NCBI RefSeq assembly: GCF_964355755.1
Contig: NC_092674.1
Span: forward strand, 31,548,001 to 31,608,000
From: Antedon mediterranea
Lineage: Eukaryota > Echinodermata > Crinoidea > Comatulida > Antedonidae
Direction: 5' to 3'
DNA: 60,000 nt
Shown: one piece after another, positions 1-10,736 of the stretch
Layout: each line of letters starts with the position of its first letter
Position numbering within the stretch: position 1 is the stretch's first letter
The notes under the pieces: model-generated
Databases searched by the model: none
Seen by the model: the letters and a program-made list of their open reading frames with translations, nothing else
What the model was told of the DNA's origin: nothing
Position numbers and translations under genes: made by a program

Positions 1-210
1 GTAAAGACGAGTTTGCACCAGTACTCTGTGTGGTCATGGTAAGTACTGTGGTGATACCAAGAGCCACACGTGCTGGTGAACAATCTGGACTTATCCAGAA
101 TGCTAACCATGAGATCACCACAATCAAAGTTGTTGGTAAATAAATCTGTATTATGTAATAGCCAATTTGCCGGTTCAGATAAAAGATGGCTTCGAGACAA
201 GTATAGGTTC
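1..210 (-). CDS. GLRA-like: GlyR-like exon: TM1, TM1-TM2 loop, TM2 (3' end cut by window edge)
   Basis: The exon starts after a pyrimidine-rich acceptor ending cttccag (211-217) and stays open to position 1. It completes the Gly codon begun in the previous exon and then encodes [18 protein letters not shown], the pre-TM1 strand with the second cysteine of the extra disulphide loop. TM1 follows ([16 protein letters not shown]), then the short loop, and TM2 with [20 protein letters not shown] at -2' to 0' marks an anion channel; 2' is Ala, 6' Thr and 9' Leu. The readable part ends at SSL, where family members continue with Pro-Lys. Vertebrate glycine-receptor exons for this segment are 215 bp, so about five bases probably lie beyond the window. 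Confidence 0.95.
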
Positions 211-1609
211 CTGGAAGTTAAAATACGAAACGTTCTCCATATTGAGATTATTGATATATCAGCAGTAAATACAAAGCTTCTCTCCATTGTATGTACTATT
301 CGTAATATACGTACGTAATATATCACGTAGACACGACTTTCAAGTCACATGGTCTTGTCAAATATAGTGGCAAAAACGAACCAAGGCGTAATAAGTTATT
401 AGTCTGTGCAAACACCAATAGTTTGCAACCAGTGAGACTTTAAGAAGCAATGTATAAAGTACATTTACATTAAGATAAACAATTGTTATTAAAAAACATT
501 AATGTGAATTATACATTTTTCTCAAATCAGCTACATGGTAATATTCTAAGCCAACGCTCGCATGACGTAATATCAAAACTAAAATGTAAGAGAAATGTTA
601 GTAAAATATTACAATCTACGTCACGTCGGAACTTCTCTATCGTATCAATTTTCAAATACTTTTGTAAAATCAATCTACGAAGAATTAAAGCTAATAACAT
701 GTTAGTGTTTATGATTGTTTTGAACCAATTTCTAAATGATGCGATATTAAAAAAAAATGGAAAACGACGTAATATAAATAAATTGACATGAGAATAAAAA
801 GGCCCTAGATTTTTGTAAGTGAATATGACAATAAAAGCAGAAACATTAGTAAAGCAAAACTGTGAATAGATTAAACATTGCTGTTTTCAGATTGTAAAAA
901 CATCACATAATTCCTCCGACGTTGTGTATTTTGTGAGACGTATCAAAATGAAAGTAATATTCAATACATTGTCTTGATATTATACTATCATTATTTGTTT
1001 GAAAAAGGCTTAGTAGAAAGTGGGTCGAAACTTTATAAACGAAACGATAATTATTTATTCTATAAAAAATAAAATAATTTAGTCGAAATCATTTTGGAAT
1101 GCAAATCGGTTTTCATAATCGATTGTTAACAGTTTCCATCCACAGAGGATGTTTGAATCATCTTGTGTATATCAAAATAAATTGTTTTGTTGTATGCTTT
1201 TACGTGGATTGTTCTTCCTCAATAAAAATGTCTTAATGTATAGTAACTTTATAAAGTGTATACAGAAACCGCCGATTGTATTATTGAGAAAAAATGAATA
1301 CAAATATACTTTATTTTGTTGCTGACGTGTTGCCATTTCTGTGTTATTTGTAATAAATAAGTTGAATATGCATACAGAAACGCAGGATGTCAATACAGTA
1401 CGTTATTACGTTGAGTCGTCGCGTTAGGTCGGTAGGTCGTCACGGTATAGGTCGTTACGTACGTTGTTTTCACAATAGGCATTGTCATCGACGATTGAAT
1501 GGCAGAATAGGCCTACATTGTTGCCAAAGCTTAGAAGTTATTGCGCATCATCTTTACATATTAAATAATTGTACGATATTAAGACATTGATGTTATGCGT
1601 ATTACATAC
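211..1609 (-). other. GlyR-like intron, no other gene seen
   Basis: This 1.4-kb intron lies between the loop-C exon and the TM1-TM2 exon, with donor gtatgt and acceptor cttccag. It is AT-rich. Open frames on the plus strand at 70-318 and 483-791 have low-complexity, AT-driven composition and no recognisable domain. One TAGGCCTA octamer is at 1508-1515. Confidence 0.8.
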
Positions 1610-1744
1610 CTGTAGAATAAACCTTGTTACACGGATGTTTTTCTATACGAACGATTGAGAAGGTTGGTAGCTCGACATCTGAACTTACATCGACAGGGTC
1701 ATTATCACGCCATGTGAATATCATATCTTTAGTTGTGTAACCAT
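1610..1744 (-). CDS. GLRA-like: GlyR-like exon: beta strands 8-9 to loop C
   Basis: A 135-bp exon with acceptor ttttcctcag and donor CAG|gtatgt. With the one base carried over from the 83-bp exon it begins YGYTTKDMIFTW, the conserved strand after loop B. It continues through VELPTFSIVRIEK to HPCNKVYSTG, which is loop C. The Cys in HPCN aligns with the first cysteine of the second extracellular disulphide (Cys198 of vertebrate alpha-1); its partner is the Cys of YTC in the next exon. The Thr of YSTG aligns with Thr204, a glycine-contacting residue of alpha-1. Typical family length is 135-138 bp. It ends with one base of a Gly codon, matching the next exon. Confidence 0.95.
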
Positions 1745-2432
1745 CTGAGGAAAATATAAAACATTTCGAAAAAGTGGAAATAATAATTGTCGCACATGGT
1801 AACTAGTGAACTGAATGTCAGCTTACAAGAAGATAACGTCATAAACACAATAAACAAGTAAGACTTGAACTAGAAACTATCCCAGTTAAACACAATAAAC
1901 AAGTAAGACTTGAACTAGAAACTATCCAGTTCTACATAAATACAGTTGACAGCCATGATAAGAAATATTGTTATTGTTATTGAAAGCAAAATTCTAGTAG
2001 TTTAATTAACACGAGGACTATGAACCTGGTAAATCTGGACCCATTCTTTCAATACTTGCATATCGACATTGTACGCGTTTATTACTTACATTGTTTTTCT
2101 TCTCAATATTTCATTATGGAAGACAGCTGATATTATGTTATTTTGCCCCTATTTTTGTTTGACCCACTTATACCCAACAAATAGAACTCGTCACTATAAT
2201 TGTTATACAGTACGTATATTTAAATGAATATGACTCCAAATCAACTACAATTGTCACGTTAAGAATACTCGAAACACGTCGGCAGTACATTATCAGATAA
2301 ATGGACAGACAAGATGCGTGACAATTATTACAACTGCTTTGGGCTATTATTCTTATCAGTATTAAATTTGATATCGGCGACGATAATACATGCGTATTCT
2401 ATACATTTTAATAGAACAAAGTGGCTACTTAC
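1745..2432 (-). other. GlyR-like intron with a 45-bp direct duplication
   Basis: A 688-bp intron (donor gtaagt, acceptor cctcag). At 1843-1928 a segment of about 41 bp beginning aaacacaataaacaag is repeated in tandem with a 45-bp period. Nothing else is recognisable. Confidence 0.75.
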
Positions 2433-2515
2433 AGCTTTCCAATTGGAAGGTACATGTTTGGTTGTCCATCGGAAACTGGTGGAATTTCATCGGACAAGAC
2501 ATTAGCAGTGATAAT
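2433..2515 (-). CDS. GLRA-like: GlyR-like exon: Cys-loop
   Basis: An 83-bp exon, the invariant length of the Cys-loop exon in GABA-A and glycine receptor genes. The acceptor is aactag and the donor is gtaagt. It completes an Arg codon from the previous exon, then encodes LSLLMSCPMKFHQFPMDNQ followed by TCTFQLES. The two cysteines are separated by exactly 13 residues and include the FPMD core that defines the superfamily. The last base plus two bases of the next exon make Tyr, giving ESYGY, which is loop B. Vertebrate alpha-1 has Phe159 here, so this receptor carries Tyr. A 63-codon open frame on the opposite strand over this exon is only its shadow. Confidence 0.96.
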
Positions 2516-3950
2516 CTAGTTAACAAGTAAGACGATAATAGTTATAACTCAGTCAATTGGTTAGAAAAATATTAATGTATAATGGTCAAATTCATTCACA
2601 CTTACAAATAGATTAAATTGGGAAAGCTCCAAGTATAATCATAGAAGGATGTTAAAGAAGACCAATTAGAATATAACGGTATACCATGAATCGAGAAAAG
2701 AAGAATTTATAACATTTTTAAGTACAATAGGTCTAGGTGTAGGGCGAAAAGATTCATTTTCCAAAGCACAGTACCTTTCATTGTAAGGTTTTTTAGACTC
2801 ATTAGTAATAATGTCCGTAAAGGCCAAAGCATAATATTTTGATTATTTTTGGTGCAGTTGTGTGAAAATGATGAATTTGAAATATATAGAAATACTCGTT
2901 TGCAGCTGTTATGTATGTTACTTGTGCTTACTGCAGGTAATGCCATGATCATGAACTCAAACTTTATTGACATTTATACATAATATCCGATGACACAATA
3001 AATCGCTATGTCGAAAGTAATGATTACAAGTTTAGTTTTATTGAATAAGCTCAGAAGAACACAAATTCAAAGAGACATGGAGAGTTCGATAATTTAACTA
3101 GGACTGTAATTAACCCTTTTGACGATCGAGGCGCGTCATACGATGTGTACAGCCATTAGCTGAGCCGAAGCGGAAAAGTTTACATAATTTTATCAATGTA
3201 TATTTAGTTATGAACATTTATAATATAATGAGATGGACATAGTGGTATTAGAAAAAATATTACAACAATAATTGAAAGTTATTTCAAAATCGTTACCGTA
3301 CATTTCGGTGCTTTTGTTGAAAGGTTATTTTTAGTTAGTATTCTAGCTTATCATTTTGCAAAATAATTGAATGTTTTTTTCAACATATTTCTAGATTGCA
3401 TTATTAAAATGTTTCCAAATATTAAGCGGATATATAATACTAAGTGTACTGATTTGGTAATGATAGGAGATGTACTAGATGTTAGCAGCATTATCACTCA
3501 CTCACTCATTATCACTTTTTTAAATATTATCTTCTGCCTTTTCATTTCAAAATCTCATTTTTAGTGTACCTATTTCTAGTTTAAATTGTAGAAATTGATT
3601 TTGACCAAGTAAACGAACGATCGCGGTATAATTTATTGCAGAAGTAGACGCTGTGCTTTACCATTAATTATTATAACAGTATATAGGCCTACCGCAGCTA
3701 CTGTATTTTCATAGTGATAGTTGTTGAATGGCTAATTCTCTCTATACGGTTAGTAGAGGAAATGTGAGAAAGATCAGCAGGAACCAAAGGATAAGAAGTA
3801 GTAATATTTAGTATTGTGTAGTGTAATAGATGCTGAGTTGCCCAACACCTGGTTCTTTCGTCACAAATAGTTCTACCTCAGTAAAACATAGTAGCAACGA
3901 CTATTATTAGTGGCGTAATGAATAGTAACGTCAATTATAAAATGGTATAC
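2516..3950 (-). other. GlyR-like intron, nothing else supported
   Basis: A 1.4-kb AT-rich intron (donor gtatac, acceptor aactag). A same-strand 88-codon open frame at 2707-2973 has no recognisable domain and no convincing splice sites. A TAGGCCTA octamer is at 3684-3691. Confidence 0.75.
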
Positions 3951-4171
3951 CTAACACTGTACAATATATCGCCATTTGGTGATAACCGCAGGAGCTTATT
4001 ATCAGTTGTTATATCGTGCGTCTCGGCTTTCTTTTCTGAAGGAAAGTAAAGATCTGGAAACCATAGATTCTCTAATAAGCTAACGTCAACAGTCACAGTA
4101 TGGTTGTAATCGGTGAATTTCAATCTAGGATCGTTCCAATTCTGTCTCATGTATAGTACCATCTCGTAACT
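3951..4171 (-). CDS. GLRA-like: GlyR-like exon: loops D and A of the ligand-binding domain
   Basis: A 221-bp exon, the classical length for this position in anionic Cys-loop genes. The acceptor is gaattcttttag and the donor is AG|gtatac. The translation starts SYEMVLYMRQNWNDPRLKF (loop D). The Arg of YMRQ aligns with Arg65 of alpha-1, which contacts the agonist carboxylate. It continues with LLENLWFPDLYFPSEKKAE (loop A: WxPDxYF and NEK-like SEK), HDITTDNKLLRL, and NGDILYSV at the end. It enters in phase 0 and leaves two bases of an Arg codon. There are no internal stops, and conservation extends across the whole exon. Confidence 0.97.
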
Positions 4172-5636
4172 CTAAAAGAATTCAAAAAACATTAATCAGA
4201 TTTAGATTCATTACAACGAACAAATACATCATTTAAATTATTAATAACTCCGTCCGCGACAGACGTCGGCCAAAGAAGAAGATTCTTTAAAGCGTTTCCC
4301 ACTTTTACGCAAGCGCAAGTATGGACCTGCATCACAAGAACAAGTTGACCAATTACGAACGTGGTGGATCATTTCAACTGTGATTGGTCAACTCACTGGC
4401 GTTGCGCGTGGGAATTGAGTTCAGTAAACTTTTTCTCTTTTTCGTCAATAATATTCTTACTTTCAATTAAATTTCTAATCATACGAATACCCATCTGCTG
4501 TAATCTATTTTTGTAATATAATTTTGTAGCAAATTAATTATTCCAGATGTTTGACATATAATTTATTCTAGTTTATCAGGGTTGTCAGTATTAAGACATA
4601 ATTAACCTTTAAGCTATATCACTACTTTTCATTCAAGTAATTTTTATTTCAGATTTTTTTTCTCTCAGTATTCGTCATGTCAGTTATCTTTCCAGCAGCC
4701 TGACTTTATAATTTTGTAAGACCAATATAATTTTACTCATAGTAGTTAAATAGTGACAATTGGCATCATAAATAACACAACTATGACATTAATGTTACTA
4801 AATATGTCTTAATGAACATACTATGTAGCTACTGTTTAACCAAAGGCTTACCAAACAATGCCATTTATAAACCTAGAAAGATTCTCGCTCCTACAATCGC
4901 TTGAAGGGGCACAATGCTAGAATACCGTGCAAAGGAGCAAGATCAATGATAAATCGCTCCTCATTTTTCATTCGGTACCATTGCGCTTGTTTCAGTGTTT
5001 AGTTTTCTCAAAATTTACAATAATAAACCATGAAACATTGAAGTGCGGATGTATAATGATTTAACTAAAAGGAGACAACCAACGTTCAAATATGTTAATG
5101 ATTAAGACATTAAATAATATATACAAGACTGCAGTTCGTTGTTCCCTAAACCTTCAATTTGAAATCACTATCACGGTTTTGATTTCATTTGCCGTTTTGT
5201 ATAGATAAATACCTCGTAGTCATTTAGAGCAGGACACTCTAATTTAATCATCACTTATCCATCATATTGAAGTGAAGATGAAAGCAAACATATAATTGGA
5301 CACATGTAATGGGTACACAGGTGGATGGCACACAGGTGGATGGCACACATGTAATGGGTACACAGGTGGATGGCTCTCAAAACAACACATTTGAGTTTAC
5401 TTTGCTTACAAAGAAAACAAGAAGGTGCCTAATGAATAACACATACTGCCATTTCAACTTGTACACATAATATCGAATGTTGTGGGATGCTATGCTTTGA
5501 CATGTAGGAATCTGTTAGTCGACATACTCCAGAAATAGTATCAAATATTATGTTTCTTAAGGGTTGCTTTTTCACTTTTTTTAGTGATTGATTTGGTAAA
5601 AATATATTTCAGATTAATGCATAACTGAAATCATAC
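4172..5636 (-). other. GlyR-like intron with repeat remnants
   Basis: A 1.5-kb intron (donor gtatga, acceptor tcttttag). At about 4286-4424 is a decayed relative of the TTCCCACTAG elements at 41.2 kb. At 5303-5375 an imperfect duplication of tacacaggtggatggcacac is present. No further exon was found. Confidence 0.7.
4286..4424. mobile_element. Decayed short inverted-repeat element (B-like family)
   Basis: The left edge reads tttaaagcgtttcccac, then acgcaagcgcaag. The right edge reads ggcgttgcgcgtgggaat. Between them is the gattggtcaa type core seen in the B elements at 41.4-42.0 kb. It is about 140 bp with eroded ends, so it is called by resemblance to the better copies in this window. It is non-coding and lies in a GlyR-like intron. 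Confidence 0.4.
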
Positions 5637-5704
5637 CATTGTTGTTTCTTTAAATGAGTCCATACTGGAGATAAATACATCGCATGTGACATTAACTGGC
5701 GGCC
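5637..5704 (-). CDS. GLRA-like: GlyR-like exon: beta strand 1
   Basis: A 68-bp exon, the exact length of the equivalent exon in vertebrate GABA-A and glycine receptor genes. The acceptor is cctctttcag and the donor is ATG|gtatga. With one base from the previous exon it encodes GPPVNVTCDVFISSMDSF followed by KETTM. GPPVNVT is strongly glycine-receptor-like and contains an NVT N-glycosylation sequon. Vertebrate alphas have NSFGSI where this has SSMDSF. It ends in phase 0 at Met, joining SYEM of the next exon as in TTM-DYRV of the family. Confidence 0.95.
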
Positions 5705-7836
5705 CTGAAAGAGGTAAAAACACCAAACTAACGTTGTATTCAGTACTGTAAACATATCCATATTGAAATCATAATAATATATACATCAACATTAACTGAC
5801 GGCCATAAATGAATAATAAAATGATTATTATAAAATATGCCTGGTACTCATTTTCAAAATGTGGAACAATAGTAGACAACATGTGCAGTAAAATGATGGG
5901 CCCCAAATGCATAATAATAACAACAACAGCAGTTTAGGGAGTTTGTAAAAAAAGGCCAATATGCTGTATTTATCATAATAGATTCGTACTATGGTAATAA
6001 GCTACGTATTGTATCAGTGTACTGTAATAGATTCATACTATGGTAATAAGCTACGTATTGTATCAGTGTACTGTAATAGATTCATACTATGGTAATAAGC
6101 TATGTATTGTATCAGTGTACTGTAATAGATTCATACTATGGTAATAAGCTATGTATTGATTGTATCAGTGTACTGTAATAGATTCATACTATGGTAATAA
6201 GCTATGTATTGTATCAGTGTACTGTAATAGATTCATACTATGGTAATAAGCTATGTATTGTATCAGTGTACTGTAATAGATTCATACTATGGTAATAAGC
6301 TATGTATTGTATCAGTGTACTGTAATAGATTCATACTATGGTAATAAGCTATGTATTGTATCAGTGTACTGTAATAGATTCATACTATGGTAATAAGCTA
6401 TGTATTGTATCAGTGTACTGTAATAGATTCACACTATGGTAATAAGCTATGTATTGTATCAGTGTACTGTAATAGATTCATACTATGGTAATAAGCAATG
6501 TATTGTATCAGTGTACTGTAATAGATTCATACTATGGTAATAAGCTATGTATTGATTGTATCAGTGTACTGTAATAGATTCATACTATGGTAATAAGCTA
6601 TGTATTGTATCAGTGTACTGTAATAGATTCATACTATGGTAATAAGCTATGTATTGTATCAGTGTACTGTAATAGATTCATACTATGGTAATAAGCTATG
6701 TATTGTATCAGTGTACTGTAATAGATTCATACTATGGTAATAAGCTATGTATTGTATCAGTGTACTGTAATAGATTCATACTATGGTAATAAGCTATGTA
6801 TTGTATCAGTGTACTGTAATAGATTCACACTATGGTAATAAGCTATGTATTGTATCAGTGTACTGTAATAGATTCATACTATGGTAATAAGCTATGTATT
6901 GTATCAGTGTACTGTAATAGATTCATACTATGGTAATAAGCTATGTATTGTATCAGTGTACTGTAATAGATTCATACTATGGTAATAAGCTATGTATTGT
7001 ATCAGTGTACTGTAATAGATTCATACTATGGTAATAAGCTATGTATTGTATCAGTGTACTGTAATTCAACTTTAAAAAAAAACCAACATAAGCAATATCT
7101 GTATCGTAAAACAAATCCTTTAGAAAATCAGTATTGAAGTCAAACAATATTCATCAATAATAATATATAAATGATGGGTTTATAATTTTTTTTAGATTAC
7201 AGGTTAATTATTTTCATTCAAGAAATTTATTGATTTAGTTTGGTTTCCATGGTCCGTTATTAAACACTAGATATACTTTATTTTATGTTGCTTACAATCT
7301 AATATGTATGGATTGCTATTTTACATAGGTCTAATAATTATTTTGTTTAGATTTTACTGTTTCGTTTAAAAGTAAAATATTTAGATAGTAATGTACCGTA
7401 CTGTATAATCTTCATGACAACAACATATTCAATAATAATATTTTGATGACAACAGTATTCATTGATTTTTTTTATATTGCATTGAAATTGAGAATAGTGA
7501 TATAACAATTCCAAACATTTTAGTGTGACAGTGTATTTAAAAAATTAATATAAATTATTACGTTAAAGAATATTACTTTAAATGAATTTTATTTGAAATT
7601 TAAGATTTATTATGATCATAATGTTTCAATTTAATACATTTTCTTACATTAAAATTTGTTATGGTTGTAATGTTGCATTTGCAATAAACATAAACGTCTA
7701 AAGTAATACAAATCTCCATAACTTAGCAAGTTGTACTTATATTCAATTATATACATACTTAATATTAAGTTAAATGTTTTCCCCTGCCGCATACACAGTC
7801 GTTTTTTTTTAAAACGATAACATACAAAATGCCTAC
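5705..7836 (-). other. GlyR-like intron, half occupied by a 49-bp satellite
   Basis: A 2.1-kb intron (donor gtaggc, acceptor ctttcag). Positions 5976-7065 are the tandem array listed separately. The remainder (7066-7836) is AT-rich with no recognisable feature. Confidence 0.8.
5976..7065. repeat. 49-bp minisatellite, about 22 copies, with higher-order structure
   Basis: The unit contains gattcatactatggtaata and gctatgtattgtatcagtg, with a 49-bp period over about 1090 bp. The first two units carry gctacg; nearly all others carry gctatg. Two units have a 4-bp insertion (attgattg, at 6155 and 6551) and two have cacac in place of catac (6430 and 6826). Both pairs are 396 bp apart, which is 8 units plus the insertion. 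This indicates duplication of a multi-unit block. It has no spacers and is not CRISPR. It lies inside a GlyR-like intron. Confidence 0.95.
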
Positions 7837-7928
7837 CGTCAAAATTCGGTCTCACACGCCCATCGTAGTGTTTGAATATCTTATTCAAGAACCTGCTTTG
7901 CTGTGCACTTGAGTCGTTGCCTTTGATT
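7837..7928 (-). CDS. GLRA-like: GlyR-like exon: N-terminal helix region
   Basis: A 92-bp exon with acceptor attgctttcag and donor GACG|gtaggc. With two bases from the preceding exon it encodes IKGNDSSAQQSRFLNKIF, then KHYDGRVRPNFDG. The LNKIFKHYDGRVRPNF segment matches the N-terminal alpha-helix plus the YDxRIRPNFxG motif that opens the ligand-binding domain in glycine and GABA-A receptors. NDSS is a potential N-glycosylation site. The final base pairs with GG of the 68-bp exon to give Gly. The phase accepts either exon 1 directly or the 72-bp candidate exon. Confidence 0.93.
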
Positions 7929-8161
7929 CTGAAAGCAATACAAAGGTTATGAATACATCCGGTACAAATATATATTTTTTTCTAAAATATATAAAAAGAA
8001 TGTTCGGCAATGTAGTTTAATTAAGTAACAAATTTCGGTAATAATTGATGTACCATTTTGATACTATATTAAAAAGAACAATGAGGTAACATGTAATATT
8101 GGCTTGGTTTCCATTAATAAAAGTTCACTGTGATCTAACAAGGCCATATAGATGGCTGCAG

Positions 8162-8840
8162 TCGCGTGCTCATTAGTGTTTACCGACCGACCGACCAACC
8201 TATCAACTGACCGAAATTACTGAACATGTTTAAAAATGTTGAAATGTTTAAAAACAGTTATATTTTTTTCACTTTTGACGTGCTCGTATAACGTAATTTC
8301 GAGTTGAAAAGTAAGTCAAGAAAACAGAAATCGGGCAAAAAGAGTGCGCAATAACATTTAACGTGCAGTGCGCGCGGAAAAATCTGCGCACTCATGGCAA
8401 TTTTGTAAACGCTTAAAATTGCCTGAAACGTACTCTTATTTCATCGAAAATAAATTTTGAAAATTTTAAGCGCGCGTACGCATGCGTTACATGTGCTACG
8501 TACGTAATTGTATTGCCATATGATGATTTATGCCCTGGAATTTATGAGTACCAAATTTTATTTAATTGTGATTCATGGTTGTGAAGATATGATTACAAAC
8601 GTGATTTCGTTAAATCGTGCGTAGACCGCGTAATTTATTATTGCGCACCGTGAAAACATAACCACATCGATTCCTGGCCATAAGGAATATACTGTGAAAA
8701 ATTGACTTAGCTAGATTAAACTGATATCAAGATAAGGTCAGAAAGCGATAAAACGCATAGTGATACCGGACCGACAGACAGACCGACAGACCAACAGACC
8801 GACCGACATAGTGAACTAAAGAGTCGCTTCCACGCGACTA
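8162..8840. mobile_element. Probable dispersed element with inverted ends and ACCG/GACC microsatellites
   Basis: The left edge reads cagtcgcgtg followed by accgaccgaccgacc. The right edge has gaccgacagacagaccgac and then ccacgcgact. The outer agtcgcgtg is inverted at the two ends, and the subterminal microsatellites are also roughly inverted. The interior is unusually rich in CG dinucleotides for this window (gcgcgcgtacgcatgcg at about 8470). It has no coding capacity. The class is unknown and the boundaries are approximate. Confidence 0.4.
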
Positions 8841-10158
8841 AAAAGCAATGTTTTGTGCAGTATATAGTCAGGTTTTTGCCTAAAGAAAGTATACATGTAT
8901 GTTTTTTTTTCTGAAATAAACACACTAGTTGTATCTATAACAGTAATAGACGTTGAATAACAAAAACAAAAATGAAATGATGCATTTCCACAGCAGCAGA
9001 AGAGAGCAGAATTGATCAACATTGGATTTGTACCTACGACTGCATTACACAGCATACCTTACCACAGCTGTATAGTCATAAAACAATTTTTAAACCAATA
9101 TTATTCAAACAAATGGAATGAGTTCAGATGCTACGAAAATTCTAGTGCATCTCAAATTTACACCAGTGGCTCTCTCAAATTCGCAATCAATACAGAACCC
9201 GGTGTCTTCAATAAGGACAGCATTCTGAATACACATACTAACACCGGGCTTATAATATGATAATATCTACTACGTATTGAAGTACCGATGTATTCATAGC
9301 AATGTATGTAATGTAGAATGAGCAATAATTTCATACAACAGGCGCTCTCGTATTTCAGTTCAACTTGTGAGACAGACAAATTATTCATTTAAAGTCTCGT
9401 TCTTCGACGTTTTACGTGTCTTACAAATTAATAAAGTTACTTGCATACCGAAACATTTTGAAAAGTAATTTCACTTTTCTTTGTATAAAAATCTTAAGGA
9501 ACATGATTTTTAATGAATCCAATAGGCCTATATATGGTCTAAAGCTGGTTGATTGGAAACATACAATTATTTCTCTTTTCAACATTTTTTTTTAATTTGA
9601 CTGCTACATCTGTGGCAGGAATCAATAAAATTCTTAGCCAATTATACATTTTATTAAAATGTCAGTTTTAAACTTGTTAATGCTTATTATAATAAGACCT
9701 ATTTAACTATATATAGTTTAAATATTATTGAGATGTAAAGAAGCCTGATACACAAGAGGGCAATAAATGTCTGCGTTATTATTCTTTTAGAATATAAATT
9801 GGATTGAATGGAATAAATTGCGAATTGTTGAGCGTAACGAGTTAAGCGTGTACATTTACGTGGTCACTGAAAGGCCTAGTTGCAAGTCTACTTCGACCTG
9901 AGAAGAAAAACAGTTATAGTCAACTAGAAAATCCTAGTTTTCATTGTTGTGTCCATACAATTTCACACCAAGTTTAGGTTGTTTTCTAACCGGAGTTGGT
10001 AATGCGAATGATGGATTGATAACTTCATTAATTACTAATTGATATTTGCATATCTATGGTTACATATTAGTGGTGATTAGTTGGTTGGTTTTAAATAACA
10101 TAAAATTTAATAAATTGGTGAATTTCTTTTGATTGTTGATTTTGCGTTACAATGATCA

Positions 10159-10736
10159 ACAAAACTATCGTATTCAAGTAGTGACATTGCCAAGAAGCGC
10201 GGTAAAAACTACCATATTCAAGTAGTGACATTGCCAAGAAGCGCGGTAAAATCTATCGTATTCAAGTAGTAGTGACATTGCCAAGAAGCGCGGTAAAAAC
10301 TACCGTATTCAAGTAGTGAAATTGCCAAGAAGCGCGGTAAAAACTACCGTAATCAAGTAGTGACATTGCCAAGAAGCGCGGTAAAAACTACCGTATTCAA
10401 GTAGTGACATTGCCAAGAAGCGCGGTAAAAACTACCGTATTCAAGTAGTGACATTGCCAAGAAGCGCGGTAAAAACTACCGTATTCAAGTAGTGACATTG
10501 CCAAGAAGCGCGGTAAAAACTACCGTATTCAAGTAGTAACATTGCCAAGAAGCGCGGTAAAAACTACCGTATTCAAGTAGTGACATTGCCAAGAAGCGCG
10601 GTAAAAACTACCGTATTCAAGTAGTGACATTGCCAAGAAGCGCGGTAAAAACTACCGTATTCAAGTAGTGACATTGCCAAGAAGCGCGGTAAAAACTACC
10701 GTATTCAAGTAGTGACATTGCCAAGAAGCGCGGTAA
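10159..10736. repeat. 44-bp minisatellite, about 13 copies
   Basis: The unit contains cgtattcaagtagtgacatt and gccaagaagcgcggtaaaaa. The period is 44 bp; one unit has a 3-bp insertion (gtagtagtgac). Each unit contains cggta-aaaac-taccg, a perfect 5-bp stem with a 5-base loop. The units are nearly identical, suggesting recent expansion or gene conversion. Confidence 0.95.

Noticed and set aside
483-791. 102-codon plus-strand open frame
   Set aside because: It is antisense in a GlyR-like intron, Asn/Lys/Ile/Phe-rich as expected from base composition, with no domain.
2314-2505. Plus-strand frame of 63 codons
   Set aside because: It lies opposite the 83-bp Cys-loop exon and is its antisense shadow.
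2707-2973. Minus-strand frame of 88 codons between two GlyR-like exons
   Set aside because: The flanking exons join in phase with no family segment missing, and the frame shows no conserved motif.
5976-7065. CRISPR-like appearance of the regularly spaced repeats
   Set aside because: Units are contiguous without unique spacers and the DNA is clearly eukaryotic; it is a minisatellite.
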